DNA from: Cordia subcordata
Lineage: Eukaryota; Streptophyta; Magnoliopsida; Boraginales; Cordiaceae
Length of the DNA stretch: 64,000 nt
Direction: 5' to 3'
NCBI GenBank assembly: GCA_028554755.1
Contig: JAPTOF010000020.1
Span: 11,937,001 to 12,001,000, forward strand
Shown in pieces: positions 35,308 to 47,738 of the stretch. The notes beneath the pieces were generated by a model. That model was not told the origin of the DNA, made no database searches, and worked only from the letters and a program-made list of their open reading frames with translations. Position numbers and translations under genes: made by a program. The stretch's first letter is position 1; each line of letters begins with the position of its first letter.

Positions 35308-36335
35308 TATATACATGTACTTTTCTAATAGGTCATTTAACTCTTTTTTTATTATTTATTACATGATAATAATTTATACTGTTACCTTATCTGGTAAATT
35401 TATATTGATTATTATCTCATCTAATAAATTTAAATATTAGATATATATCAAAAAATACTTGATTTTATTGTTTCATGAAATCTAATAAAACTAATATCTC
35501 AAAAGTGAACAAAATTGTCATTTCTTGAGTGCATAAAAACATGATTTTAGGTAAAATTTGCCTTCCAAGTTCTGGATCGAACACATTGACAAATACATTA
35601 GCTTTGTAATGCTTCCAAATTGGAAATTATTCAAAAAAATAACAAAGCAAAAAAATGTGGCTTTAAGGACAAAGAAACATTTGTTTTTCAAATTGGAGCA
35701 TTCAATATATTGATATAAATGCAAAGTTAAGTTGGAATTTATTATTTGTAGAAGGGAACCAAACCCCTCTACTTTTTACATTATAAATAATACGTATTAA
35801 TAAATAAAAATATAGAAAAGTTTTTAATGACAGGAACCAAAAAAGAAAATGATGAGATTGAATCTTTTCTTTCAATCCAGGATTTTGACCTTGTCTTTTC
35901 TTGCAAACACAAAAGAATGCATGTCAAATCATTATTTTAGACTATAGAATATAAAAATTGTTATAAAAAATACTGAGAATTACCTCGAATAAAAAATATT
36001 GTCATTTAACAAACACTATTATGTGAGGAAAAAAATCATGATTTTTGAAATTGGTAGTTATTTTTTTGGTATTTTTTTTCTTTTTCCTCATCCACTTCAT
36101 TTTATTATATAGTCGAATTATGTTGTCAATTTTGCTTTACGATTCAATTGACTTTATAATCTTTCATTTTCTTATACTAGTATAAGTTAAATATTATATA
36201 AATGATAAATTTTGAAATTGACTTTGATATAACTTTGGAATTAAAAATAACCATGCATAGTTAGTTGGTTTACTATCCCAAAAATCATATGTTGAGGTAT
36301 TAACTTATTAAACTCCAAAATAGTATCATGGTTTT
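35308..36335. other. AT-rich intergenic DNA, no gene seen
   Basis: Only short open frames; nothing recognised. Confidence 0.4.
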
Positions 36336-36625
36336 ATTACGATCATGTAAAGGGAGCACTCTCGTCATAATTGGTACACTTCATATGATTAGGCCTCTTG
36401 TTATAAAAAAATTATATTAAATAGATATATTAAATATTTTAAATCAAAAATATTTTTTTTTATAATGTATGAAGATTGATTATACTCTTGAAGTTAGTTT
36501 GTGTAAGGGATGCCTTATTTTTAATTAAAAATTGTTACTATTATTTTTATTTTTCTTTTAAAATAAGAGGCCAAATCATATAAAGTGCACTCCGTCATGA
36601 TGAGAGTGCCTCTCGTCATCGTAAT
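36336..36625. mobile_element. MITE with about 60-bp imperfect TIRs
   Basis: The left arm ATTACGATCATGTAAAGGGA, GCACTCTCGTCATAA, CACTTCATATGATTAGGCCT pairs with the reverse complement of the right arm ATTACGATGACGAGAGGCAC, TCTCATCATGACGG, CACTTTATATGATTTGGCCT. The interior is about 160 bp and AT-rich. The target duplication is unclear, so the superfamily is not assigned. Confidence 0.7.
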
Positions 36626-36659
36626 GGGTATAATGTTAAAAAATATTGTAATTTATTAT

Positions 36660-36942
36660 TTTATGAAAACAAGAAAATAAAACAATCAAAATAGAAAGAG
36701 AAAAAGAGAGAGAAAGGAGAAAAGTAAAAAGAAAATAAAATAATAAAAAGATAGAAATAAAAGGATATTAAAAATTAATTAAAAACTAAGAATGAAAAAA
36801 ATACTCAAGCTACTTTATTTTTAAATATTTATGTTTTCACCACAATTTATTAAGTTTTTTAATGGAATGACTAAAAAAATACTCAAGTTACTTAATTTTC
36901 AAATGTTTATGTTTTCACCACAATTTATTAAGAAAATTAATG
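36660..36942. repeat. Purine-rich tract plus 78-bp tandem duplication
   Basis: 36662-36770 is almost purely A/G on the plus strand. It is followed by two tandem units (36791-36868 and 36869-36942) sharing TTATGTTTTCACCACAATTT and AAAAAAATACTCAAG. Confidence 0.7.
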
Positions 36943-39900
36943 GTACTTTGAAACTTAAAATAGTTTGATGGTCAAAACAGGATTAGAAGAATAATTTTGT
37001 GACCTCTATAATAATTTACCCAAAATTTTAATTCCTCAATTTAAATCTAATTTGTGGTTGACTTTGGGCTCAAAATAAATTTATAAAAAGCCAAGCACTC
37101 TATTTTTTAATATTTGTTTTACGCTAGAAAAGCTGACTTGGGCTGTCCAAAATGAAAAATCAAACTAGGTCTTATTTAGTCCTTTTGAAGATTTTCATTT
37201 TAGGTTTATTATTATTTGGTACTTTGCACGTAATTATATGTATATGTGCAGGAGACATCAAGGTCATAAAGAATATAAGTGGCGGCACTCTCTGTCAACT
37301 TTGAAGCTTAACTTATGAAACAACCTGAAGGTAAAGTGTTGATTTACTTGGTGATTATTTCAGGATGTTTTTGGGATGATTTATCTGTCGTGATTTAAAC
37401 TTTTTCACATGCTTCTTATATTGAAAAAAAAAAAAGAAGAAAAAGAAAGAAAGTGGATTGAGTTGGTGATATTTGTTTGGTTGTGTAGACTTAGATTGAG
37501 AAGCGCTTTAGTACGTAACATCACATAGTGTGGCATGTAACTTTACTGTTATGTCAATTTGTTGTTTCTAATTCTGACTGCTTTGGCGTCCAATTCGTTG
37601 TGCCTTGACCGACAACGACGAATGCTTGCTAAGATGGAGATACATCCACGACAATTATCCTACCATTGTCTTGTTGTAGTTAGAAAAGATTAGATAGGTA
37701 AACTAGTAGATGTACAGTACACATATTTTCTAAAATAGGTATGAAGCAACCCTAAACACTCAAAAGAAAAATAGATTCTCGAAACTGTAGCATACATACC
37801 CTCTAAAATGGAAGTTCGTGTGGGGATAATGTGCTATTTACCCAAACTAGATTCTAAGGTTGTTTGTGGTCCTAAAAAGATAATTATGTTTGCGCAAGAG
37901 AGAATGTAACAAGTATGTTAGCAACATGTCCTAAAAAGATACTTATGTTTGATATTGAAACTATTATTAATACTTTTCGTTCTTTCTATATTATAATATA
38001 AATACTATGTATTATTTTTGGTTGTGTGTATAATACAGTCTTGTCTCTGATAATATTAATATTATTATTATTAACCAAATTGAGAAAATTTTATTGGATA
38101 CTCTTTAGATTCTAAAGAAGAAAGATTGAAAAGCACAATGGTTTCTTCTAACAATAAGGAGGTGTCGTGGAAGCAACGACTGAAAGAAATTGAGCTTTTC
38201 TACGAGCATTCGAGTATATTAATTGAGAAAACAAAGCTAAAGCTGGAACTATGGAAAGAATCATAAAGGTATTGTTGATACTTTGCACTACTGGTAATTT
38301 TTATTTATATATTTAACAATGTATATATATTCATTGTATTAAACTGTAACAAGATATGAAACTTCTACACTACTTTATGCTCTGTAAATTCTATAAACTT
38401 GCTCTTGTGAGAACTTGTTCACTATGTTACTCAATCAAATATTATATTTTGTCTTGCCAATATATGACAAATCTCTCTAGATTTCTTAGTGATTTCATTC
38501 TAATGAACTTGTTGTAAAAGGTCCATAATAGATAGCATGATACATTATTTATAACTATTCATGTTATTTGGTAGTGATAATTCTTTTAGTATATACTAGT
38601 ATTATGAACAGCCTACGAATTCTATACATTTGTTGCATCTAATGCATTATTTTTATGTCAACCATATTGTTATACATGAGGAATATTTAGTTCTCACTTC
38701 AAGTTGAAAGGGCATGATAAAACTTATTCCTTTTCTTACAGAAGAGAAAACTTTCTTTCTAGTTTAACTCTATTTCATCATCTAGTCCATGTTGCTAGAC
38801 ATTTGCATTTGTAACAATTTGAGACTGAAATCATACTTTTATTCCCATTGGTATTTTTATTTTTTATATGCTATTTTTAGAAAAGATTTTACATTAAAAA
38901 TATCTCGTAATATTTTAAAAATATAGATTCTACCAATGCCGTGTGATCTTATAAAACTAACTTTACGAAGTGGCTAAATAGTGCCAACCTCTGCAAATAA
39001 AGTATGGTTAATAGTTTGATGTTGAACTTGTTACCTTAGGTACTGGGCCTACAAATTACTCCTTGGATGGTACTCATGTTGGATGTGATGGGTTGCTGCT
39101 AAAGGTGTTTTCTAGCTCCAGATTTTGCTTCTTCTTTAACTATTTTTTTGTTCGTTTCTTGGTTTTTCATGTGATAATTCATAGCCACTTGTTACCCTGT
39201 TTTGTTTTCATGAAAGCGTGTTTTACTTTTTGATATGTGAAGGCAATCGATGACAGGTACTGAGTGAATATGTTATAATATATATGGAAGGAAAAAAACA
39301 GCTACTGTTGTAGTAAGCAAACAAAATGAATGCCTCCACTCAATGCAGCTCCAGCAAGTCTTCCCATTTATTGATTATTTAAGTTGGTAAAATTCACAAG
39401 TCAATCAATCTACAAGCTATTTTTTTTATAAGAGCGAGCCTGTTTGCTGAGACTAATAAGTGGAATATATACTATAGAAGATCAGAATTCTCATCACCAA
39501 ATAACAAATATGAACCTGCATATAAGTATAATCATTTTGGAAATCTATCATATGTGAAACTACATACACACGTAACATCTTGTCATATATGTTTCTCTTG
39601 ACGCTCAGGACTAAAATTGTGGGAAAAGGTCCCCTTCATGTGCTCTCACTCTTGCGTTTGCTCCATGATTGTTTCCTTCAATAACTATTCCCAAAAGAAC
39701 TAATAATTGGATGATTAAAGCCTTCCGTTAAATCTTTCCAAAATAATATATACAATCTAGATACTGAGATAACATAATACACAAAAACTGTTTTTGGATT
39801 AGATCTACATTAACCTTGATTTTTGTTTTTCTTTTTTTCACTAAATCATGAGCAAGTAAGATTTCATTACTAACTCAAAGAACATGTATAAGATACATTT

Positions 39901-40606
39901 GCAATTACATCATAGTCGGATATTAATTAAATACAGGTACAAGACACGATATCCTATTACTCTTATGAATTTGCTAATGGATTGCCGTGTTTCTATATCC
40001 TATTACTCTTATGAATTTAAAAGAAATTAATAAAGAGTAATGTTCCATTACATTGCAATACATAGTCTTTTGATTAGAATTAGATAGTTAACATGAATTG
40101 GAGAAAAAGTTCATACATAATAAAAAGTTTTGTTTCAAATTTAAAATCTAGTGCACAAGTAAATTCTCTTCATTACATATTAAAGCAATACCAAGTAAAT
40201 TTTCGTCAAGAAGCTTGAGATCCTAAAAAGATGAAATGGACTAAGTCACCAATTAATGAGCGAGTACGTGGTAAGTTTTTTCTTTCTTTTTTTTTGGGCT
40301 ATTTAGAGGATTGATTTATGATGCTTTTTAGTTAGAGAGAATATTATTTTTTAGAAATTTCTTTTGTAAAATAAAATAAAAATTTAAATTTACATTATAA
40401 AAATAATTTTAAATTGTTGAAAAATTATATTTTAGAAATGATGCTAAATTTTGAAAATTTTATTATTTTGAACATAAGTTTGAATTTTAATAATATTTTA
40501 AAATTTTTAAAAATTAATTTTAATAAAAATAATTTTATTTTTTTAAAAAAATTTAATAATTTTCTTAAAAATATTTTGATTTTAATAATTTATTTTCCAA
40601 AAAAAA
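36943..40606. other. Intergenic DNA with faint coding-like traces
   Basis: 37110-37190 resembles the end of the MITE at 41121-41775 (CCAAAATGAAAAATCAAACT). An exon-like piece at about 37254-37331 is bounded by GTGCAG and GGTAAAGT, but is not open over any long frame. Nothing else was identified. Confidence 0.35.
38138..38266 (+). CDS. Small ORF, 42 residues, helical and charged
   Basis: ATG to TAA. The product contains KQRLKEIELFYEHSSILIEK and then TKLKLELWKES, a heptad-like pattern compatible with a coiled coil. Codon and residue use look more protein-like than the surrounding AT-rich frames, but no homologue is recognised. It may be an exon relic. Confidence 0.2.
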   Translation: MVSSNNKEVSWKQRLKEIELFYEHSSILIEKTKLKLELWKES

Positions 40607-40828
40607 TTTAATTAGTTCATATTAATTTTTAAAAGATAATTATAATAAGTATTTTTACTAAAAATATGCATAAAAATTTTGAAAACTTATAGCCACAACA
40701 TGAGAAAAACCACTTTATTTAATTAGTTCATATTAATTTTTAAAAGATAATTATAATAAGTATTTTTACTAAAAATATGCATAAAAATTTTGAAAACTTA
40801 TAGCCACAACATGAGAAAAACCACTTTT
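40607..40828 (+). repeat. 111-bp near-perfect tandem duplication
   Basis: Units 40607-40717 and 40718-40828 are identical apart from the last base as read. AGTTCATATTAATTTTTAAA opens and ATGAGAAAAACCACTT closes each copy. The near identity indicates a recent event or an assembly artefact. Confidence 0.9.
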
Positions 40829-41120
40829 TCTTATTTACTGAAGTTGCAAAAATAATCCAAAAAATAGAAACAAAAACAAATGAATTAGTTTTTAAATTTT
40901 GATTAACAAAACAAAAACTAAAAACGATAATGATACCGAACGAGCCCTTAGCTTATTTTTCAATACTTGTCCAAAATTGGTCAAGTCTTACATGGTTAAT
41001 TCAGTAAACAATAGGAAGAAAAGACAAAATCTTGAAAGAAAAAAATAAACTAAGGCCCACGGCCATTATGGCAAAAGGAAATGTCTTTCCATGTTTATTC
41101 AATTGAGTGAAACATGCTTA

Positions 41121-41775
41121 GAGCGAGTTTGGCGTTTAGTTGAGAAATTCACTTTATGTGAAAAAGTTTTTTCAAAATGAATTTTTAGTTAAATGGATTT
41201 TTTATGAAAACAAAAATGTGTTTAGTTATTTCTATGTGAAATGAACTTTTTTCAAATAAGATGGTGTTTGGTTTTACATTTGGAAATAACTATTAGTTAC
41301 ATAAATTACTGAAGTGGATATTTTGAACTAATATTGTTTGCTTTCTATAACATACTATTTTATTCATATTTCTATTTGTTTGGAAAAAACTCTTTAAAAG
41401 ATTATAGTTATAATTCAAAATATTTAAACAAAAAAATATATTAGCAAAAATAAACCATAAATTATTGCAATGTGATAGGAAGTTAATAATATTGAATTAA
41501 ATAAAATAAGGATAGGAAAAAGTGGGGGTGGCTATTGGCATAATAAAAAATTGATGAGGATATTTTTGTCCAAAAAATATATTAAAACACCATTGGCAAA
41601 AAGGCAAACTAAGAAGTTAAAAAAATTTACTTTTCTGTTTAACCTCAAAACTCAGTTGACTTTTAATCAAAACCAACTTTTAAAATATAAAACCAAACAT
41701 CTTTGTTTTCTTTAAATAAACTTTTAAATTTTAAAAGTTAGTTTGACTCTCCAAAATGAAAAACCAAATTGACTC
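41121..41775. mobile_element. Tourist-like (PIF/Harbinger) MITE
   Basis: Ends GAGCGAGTTTGGCG...CCAAATTGACTC are imperfect inverted repeats, flanked by the 3-bp duplication TTA (41118-41120 and 41776-41778) typical of PIF/Harbinger. 655 bp, AT-rich, no transposase. Confidence 0.55.
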
Positions 41776-41875
41776 TTAGTCAGCTAAGTTCAAAGGAATT
41801 GGTATGCCAGTTTCTATAGTTACAAGTCCGCTGCAAGCACTTAGGAATGAGTATTTATTAATGTAATTACGGTGA

Positions 41876-41877
<2 letters not shown>

Positions 41878-41934
<57 letters not shown>
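41878..41934. repeat. (CA)n(TA)n compound microsatellite
   Basis: About 14 CA units followed by about 14 TA units. Confidence 0.95.
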
Positions 41935-41936
<2 letters not shown>

Positions 41937-42242
41937 TTATAGGATCAGTTTAAAGCCTAAGAATTTAGAGAAGTCTGAAAAGGTTAAAATAATTAAAGTT
42001 TGCATTAATGTATGTAATTTTATGAACATCTTGTAGCCCTACAAACATCCAATAGCCCTCAAATTAAAACTATGATCTCAAGATAAGACAATTAAAGAAA
42101 ATTTGCGAGTTTTTCTCCTTTACATCCTTTCCTATGATGTCTTCAACTCTATTGTGGAATTCGAAGCTTGAGACATCATCCTTTTACTTTGGAGCGAACT
42201 CACAACCCTAAAACATTGATTTGTAGCTAATAATAATGAGAA

Positions 42243-42495
42243 ATATTATAGGACAAAATATATCAAATCTCTTTGTGGTTCATCAAAGTGTCGAATCCTC
42301 CGTAGTCTAAAAAGTCTCTCATCATCCTCTACACCCATAAAAGTGCATCAAACTCCCTATTGTTAAAATATCCATTACTTTAATCATGAATGTTTAAAAT
42401 TATCTAGTATCCTTCTCTATTTATAAATTAAAAGAAATATTGTTAAAAAATTTTGAGTTCTTCAACCTCAAATTAAAATAAGAAATATTTTAACC
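42243..42495. repeat. Left arm of a long inverted repeat
   Basis: Pairs with 44528-44787. Shared blocks are CTTTGTGGTTCATCAAA against CTTTGCGGTTCATCAAA, GCATCAAACTCCC against GCACCAAACTCCC, and ATATTGTTAAAAA with AACCTCAAATTAA. Probably the end of a larger MULE-like or foldback element into which the elements between the arms were inserted. Confidence 0.65.
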
Positions 42496-42671
42496 AATTA
42501 AAGTATAATTAATTTATATTTTAACTTAATTTTAGATTAATTTATATTTAAAATAAATAATGACATAATGATGTGTTGTCGTTCCTAAAAAATTTATTCA
42601 AGAGCGGCCATAGTTGGGCTACGGAGTGGACTTTTAACTATTTGTCCGGGAAGTTGGCTCACATGATAATC

Positions 42672-43580
42672 GGAAATATATTTTTTTACTCTGATTTAAA
42701 ATTTTTATAGTAAAAATACCCTACTTTTTAAATTCGTTTAAAAAGTGCCCTTTTTTATAAGCCACTTACCGAAACGGTAGGTGACTTACTATTTGCGGAT
42801 TCCAAAATTTGAAAATTTTTAAAAATAAAACGATTGCGTCTTTAACGAAAACTATAAGTCACCTACCGAAACGGTAGGCGACCTACCGAAAATGGGCTAA
42901 TTCGCCGGAATATGGGCTAATTAGCCTAAAACCTCAACAATTTCAATGGTTTCTAATATAAGTAATAATCAGTGAAAAAAATGGAAAAAAAAAGAAGAAG
43001 CCTTTGTCTCAAAAACTGTATCGAAAATCAAACTATATGTATTACAATTACATTTATATGTGATTAATGATAACTTTAGACCAATCTTTACTACATGGTG
43101 GGAGAACACCATTTAATTAAAACTTAGGAAATTTGGCCTCAAAAAATTACAAATTATATTATTATTTGAGAAATTAAGGTCTAAATAATTTATTATATAC
43201 CCTAATATTATTGAAACTTTTAAGATAAGACACTTCAATCCCAAAACCTTAACTTTGAGCATAAATTGAGATCCCATTGATTATTATTAGATAGGTAAAT
43301 TTCTATGGAATAAGTCTTGATAGCATGCTCATCTACATGGTCCAATAAAGGGGACATCTCTAACCACTAGGCTATTTTTGGTAGGTCACCTACTGAACCG
43401 TTTTCGTTAAAAACGCAATCGTTTTCTTTTTTAATTTTTTTCAAATTTCGAGATCCGCAAACGGTAAGTTACCTACCGATTCGGTAGGTGACCTACAGAA
43501 AGGGGCATATTTTAAATGAATTTAAAAAGTAAAGTTTTTTGCCATAAAAATTTAAAATCAGAGTTAAAAAAAAAAATCCC
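42672..43580. mobile_element. Mutator-like element with long TIRs and 9-bp target duplication
   Basis: An exact direct repeat ATGATAATC flanks it (42663-42671 and 43581-43589), the 9-bp size being characteristic of MULEs. TIRs extend at least 200 bp: GG(A/G)ATATTTTTTT..ACTCTGATTT, then TACTTTTTAAATTC, then TTTGCGGAT and AACGATTGCGT. Each arm contains nested palindromes CACCTACCGAAACGGTAGGTG or variants. No transposase; the 909-bp body is AT-rich. Part of the interior (about 43200-43375, minus strand, TAGCCTAGTGGTTAGAG) resembles a tRNA-like SINE head. Confidence 0.85.
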
Positions 43581-43878
43581 ATGATAATCATCTATGTTCG
43601 TTGATCAATCAATAACAATTTCTTTTTCTCGCTTGTGCTAAATCATGGGATAACTAAATAATTACCTAAAAGAAATCTTTGCGACTTTGCTGACCTTTTC
43701 CCTATTGCTTTTTATTCCCAGGAGTTTAATCTTTTAACACACACAAATGAGAATGGCATTACAAAAATAATTATCTTGGTCAAATATTAATTTAAATTTA
43801 CAAGATTAATACTTTTGTTCTGCACAACACTTGATTTTCTTATTTGTGTCTGTGTCTTCTTGAAAGTTATTATGTGAG

Positions 43879-44495
43879 ATTTTTTTTTTCGGGTCCAAAT
43901 AACATTTTCATTAAAATATAAATAGACTGGGACAAACAAAACAAGACTTAAAGAAGAAAAAGAGAAAATTCACCAATCCACAGACTCTGAGACCAAACCC
44001 AACAAGACAATACCCAACACATCAAGGCCCAAAACCAACCACGAACTAACCTGAGATCAGAAACTGATCTAGCACAAGCAACAACCACTGGCGGCAGAAA
44101 CGAGCAAGAAGAACAATAGCCCATCAGATTCTAAGCTAAGGTGACTGAGCTTCGTCATCGTCAAAACAACTTACCATAGATACCAAGGAACGAACCACCA
44201 CAAATTGCTCTCTGCAATCCATATCAGTTGACGGCAAGATGAAAGCCATCGAAAGAGAAAAGCGAAACCCACCTGAAGGTGAGTATAACGACTCATCGAA
44301 CCACCACAAATTGCTCATTCAAATCTCACCGGCCGGAATACGAAGAAACCCTAGACAAGCTAGTGGGAAGCTCAACCGTCATCTTCATGAAAAATCTTAG
44401 GCCTGCCTCAAAAAATCTCAAAGCTACTAACTGTATCAACACCATAGGTTTAGAAATAGTTAATCACAAATCTAAACAAAAATCAATCTAAAATT
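43879..44495 (-). mobile_element. Non-LTR retroelement fragment with poly(A)
   Basis: On the minus strand the segment ends in TTTTAATGAAAATGTTATTT, GGACCCG and a 10-A run, a usual plant L1 3' end. It is GC-richer than its surroundings. An internal 20-bp direct repeat CGAACCACCACAAATTGCTC occurs at about 44195 and 44298. It is probably a 5'-truncated or internally deleted LINE. Short open frames here (for example 44279-44491) are not convincing. Confidence 0.5.
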
Positions 44496-44527
44496 AAGTT
44501 AAAACATGAATGTTTATAGCCTAGTTT

Positions 44528-44787
44528 GTTAAAATATTTGTTATCTTAATTTGAGGTTGAGGTTTAAAATCTTTTTAACAATATTTTATTTAATTTATAA
44601 AAGGGAGAAGGGTAATTTGGATACTTTCAAATAATCAAGGTTAAAGATAATTGATTTTTTAACGACAAGGGAGTTTGGTGCATGTTTAAGAAACATATGA
44701 CGTTATGAGAGGCTTTTTAAATTATAAGGGGTGAGGTGTACTTTTGATGAACCGCAAAGGAGTCTGATGCATTTTATTTCAATATTA
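44528..44787. repeat. Right arm of the long inverted repeat
   Basis: Reverse complement of the left arm at 42243-42495, at roughly 75 percent similarity by eye, with small indels. Confidence 0.65.
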
Positions 44788-45044
44788 TATCAACCATGTT
44801 TAAATACAAAAACTAAATTTTGACTCTAGCTTAAATATCACATAACATGTTTAAAGTGAAGGCATGTGCTTGTTGTCTAACTTGCTTGACAAGACTTGCT
44901 TACTTGTCCGGGGGAAGACATGAACAAAATATGAAAGACGAATGATAAATAAATAGGGAAAGTAATGTTATTTGATATAACTCATATCATAAAAGTTTTA
45001 CAAAAATAACAATGATGAATTACGGAAAAAATTTAGTTGAAATG

Positions 45045-45660
45045 GGTGACCCGTTGACGTGAAGGGTCTTCCTAATTAAGTATCCACGAAACAAATAAAA
45101 ATCCTCACCGCAAGGCGTGAATATTGGCGCTAATGAAGATGACAGTTGAGTTCGATTCGTTTGCAAAATTAAAGGCACTCTATTATTTGTTTTACTAATT
45201 CGGTTCCAAATTGATTTGGAAAATTTGGAATTGGCAGGATAGAATAGTTTTGCTAAATAAGACTATAGTTAACTTTAATTCGATTTGAAAATTAAACGCA
45301 CTATTCTTTGTTTTACTAAATTGGTTCCAAATTGATTTGAAAAATTTTTAATTGGCAGTCCACTGACTTGAAAAGTTTTCTAATTAAGTATAGTATCTAT
45401 GACACAAAGACAAATCTTTATTAGAAGCCTAGAATCGTGATAATTAAGATGCTAGTTAATATTAATTCGATTACAAAGTTAAATACACTATATTCTCCTT
45501 TTTTTTTCCCCCTATTGTCAAGGCAATGTATTCTTCGTTTCATTAATTTGATACAAAACTGATTTGGATATTATTTTTTGAATGGATTCATTTTATTAAC
45601 TTGGTGCAGAATCGATTTAAAAAGTTTTGTTGGATGGGCACAGTTTAATAATCAGTATTA
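45045..45660 (+). repeat. Diverged tandem repeat, about 310-bp unit
   Basis: CCTAATTAAGTAT, TTTTACTAA..TTGGTTCCAAATTGATTTG and AATTGGCAG blocks recur at 45072, 45198, 45314 and 45372 onward. Copies have drifted. No coding sequence. Confidence 0.55.
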
Positions 45661-46205
45661 AGTAGGAATCACAATATAGATTAGGTAATAAGTTTTTATT
45701 TGAACAAAAATAATATTCATTTAAATGTTAAAAAATTAAATGCTTTGTTAGAGGGCTTCAAAAATTGACATTTGGAAATTTTAATTTTTAAAAATTAAAT
45801 GCTTTGTTGGAGGGTTTAGAAAATTGAGGTGGCATAAACTTAGAAGCTATGTACCTACTTTTATAATATGTGTAGATTCAGTAGGTTCTAGATATGACAA
45901 ATGCTATTTTCTTACCTTTTTTCTTTTCCTTTTTATTTTTGTTTAAAAAAGAAAAAAACTCCTAACCCAACCGCTAGTGCCCCACTAAATTTGAGCTTAA
46001 GTTGTTACTTTTAAGAGAGATAGTCTCAACCACTTGAATTATTCCTTAATCTTTTGTTTTTTTCTCTCCAATTACAATGTATGCTTTCTTTAATCTAGAA
46101 TTTTTTTTTCTTTTTCTCACAAAATATATTGGATCCAATCTTTTACAATTCAATGAATGCAAAAGATAGGAAGATAATATTAATTTGTAGTGGAGGAGGT
46201 GGTCA
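45661..46205. other. AT-rich intergenic DNA, no gene seen
   Basis: Contains a short repeated motif AAAAATTAAATGCTTTGTT(A/G)GAGG at about 45728 and 45788. Confidence 0.4.
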
Positions 46206-46563
46206 GTGTAATCTATTAGGGATTACACTTCCCTCTATATGACTGACATCAGTTCATGATAAAAAATTTGTTAGGTGTTGAACAAAAATTTGTAGGATTA
46301 TAATAAAAATTTGTAGGTCTTTTAGAAAAATTTGTAATTTTAAAAATTTTGTTTTAGACCTACAAATTTTTTATGGATTGATAAAATTTTGTTTTAGACC
46401 TATAAATTCCTTTTATGAAATGATGTTATAAATTTTTCTAACAAGTCCTACAAATTTTTGATCTAGATCTACAAATTTTTATTCTAAACCTACAAATTTT
46501 TCCTATGGATTGATGTTAGTCCAAATGGATGAAAGAGCTTTCCATCTATTAGTCATTGCAATT
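46206..46563. mobile_element. Foldback MITE with repeated AAAAATTTGTAG motifs
   Basis: Left arm CTATTAGGGATTACACTTCC, GACTGACATCAGTTCATGA, AAAAATTTGTAGG pairs with the right arm in reverse (CTAATAGATGGAAAGC, GACTAACATCAATCCATAGG, AAAAATTTGTAGG). The interior is built of about eight direct and inverted copies of AAAAATTTGTAG. The target duplication was not resolved. Confidence 0.65.
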
Positions 46564-47050
46564 TAGGTTTAAACAAAAGCAAGTAAGTAAAATTGATGGA
46601 TAGACAAAATATATGAATACTCATTTTGTTAGCTTAATTTGCATGTTCAAACCAATCATTTCGAAATAGGACAGTACATTAATATTTTATGGTAATTAGG
46701 TTAATTACCCTTGATGAGGATTGAGGAATCTACTTAATTTGTGGTCATCATCTCCAACAATTTACCTTTGCTACTGCAAATAAGTTCATCATAAGAAAAC
46801 CACAACCGTCAGATAAAAAAATAAATCTTGAATTAGACGAAAAAAGTCACAATCATGAGGGAAAAGAAATTGAGTGCCAAATGCAACCACAAAAACTAAA
46901 AAAGAAGTAGGGAGTATTTGGTTTTGTTTCAGGAGAGGAGAATATTTTGACAAATAAATAAGAAGAAAATTTTAATACAAAGAAATTGAGAAAGTTTATT
47001 GAGAAAGTTCATACTGTAAAAATCAGAATATGGTGATTTATTGCACTAAC

Positions 47051-47102
<52 letters not shown>

Positions 47103-47315
47103 AATCAAACAAAGGCATCATGAGATTCAAGAACCAAAATATGAACCTTTCCATAACTTCCTCTTAATATCGCTAGATGTTGTAATAATTTAACATGCTG
47201 AAATTAATACTTTTGGTTCATGTGGTATCAACTCTAAGAAAGCATTATTATATCGCATTAAAAATATTTAGTCTTAGCAGACAATTAGAGCGCACAACAT
47301 CATTCTCACAAGTCA
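46564..47315. other. AT-rich DNA with a (TA)n microsatellite
   Basis: The (TA)n tract is at about 47050-47100. No gene. Confidence 0.6.
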
Positions 47316-47738
47316 TGTTGGGAAATTAGGACGCGTCACACACACATGCAGCGGAATTAAAGCACGAATAACGAGAAAAGAACACGCACAATTAAACGTG
47401 GTTCGGCCCTCTGCTTACGTCCACGAAAAACTCCACTAATAGAAAAGAGTACAAACTCAATAAGACTTTTTGCACGGCCTAAATAGTCTAAACCCTCTCT
47501 CACGGTGTTCTTACAATGGCTCTTTCTCTCTCTCAATCTAGACCTATTGCAAGACACACTCCTTCAACTAATACAAGAGTCCTATTTATAGAGGAGATTT
47601 CCTTGTCCTCCAAGACAAAGGATTTTCTAATCTATCAATCCTACCATAACTAAGACTCTTACCATAACTAGAATTTTAACTCTCATTAAAACTCTTTCCT
47701 AATTTGTATGGGCTTAGACTTTGAGCCATAACCCAACA
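47316..47738 (-). repeat. 3' LTR of the TR-GAG element
   Basis: TGTTGGG/CCCAACA termini. It contains the last codons and stop of the gag ORF (stop at 47686). Confidence 0.92.
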
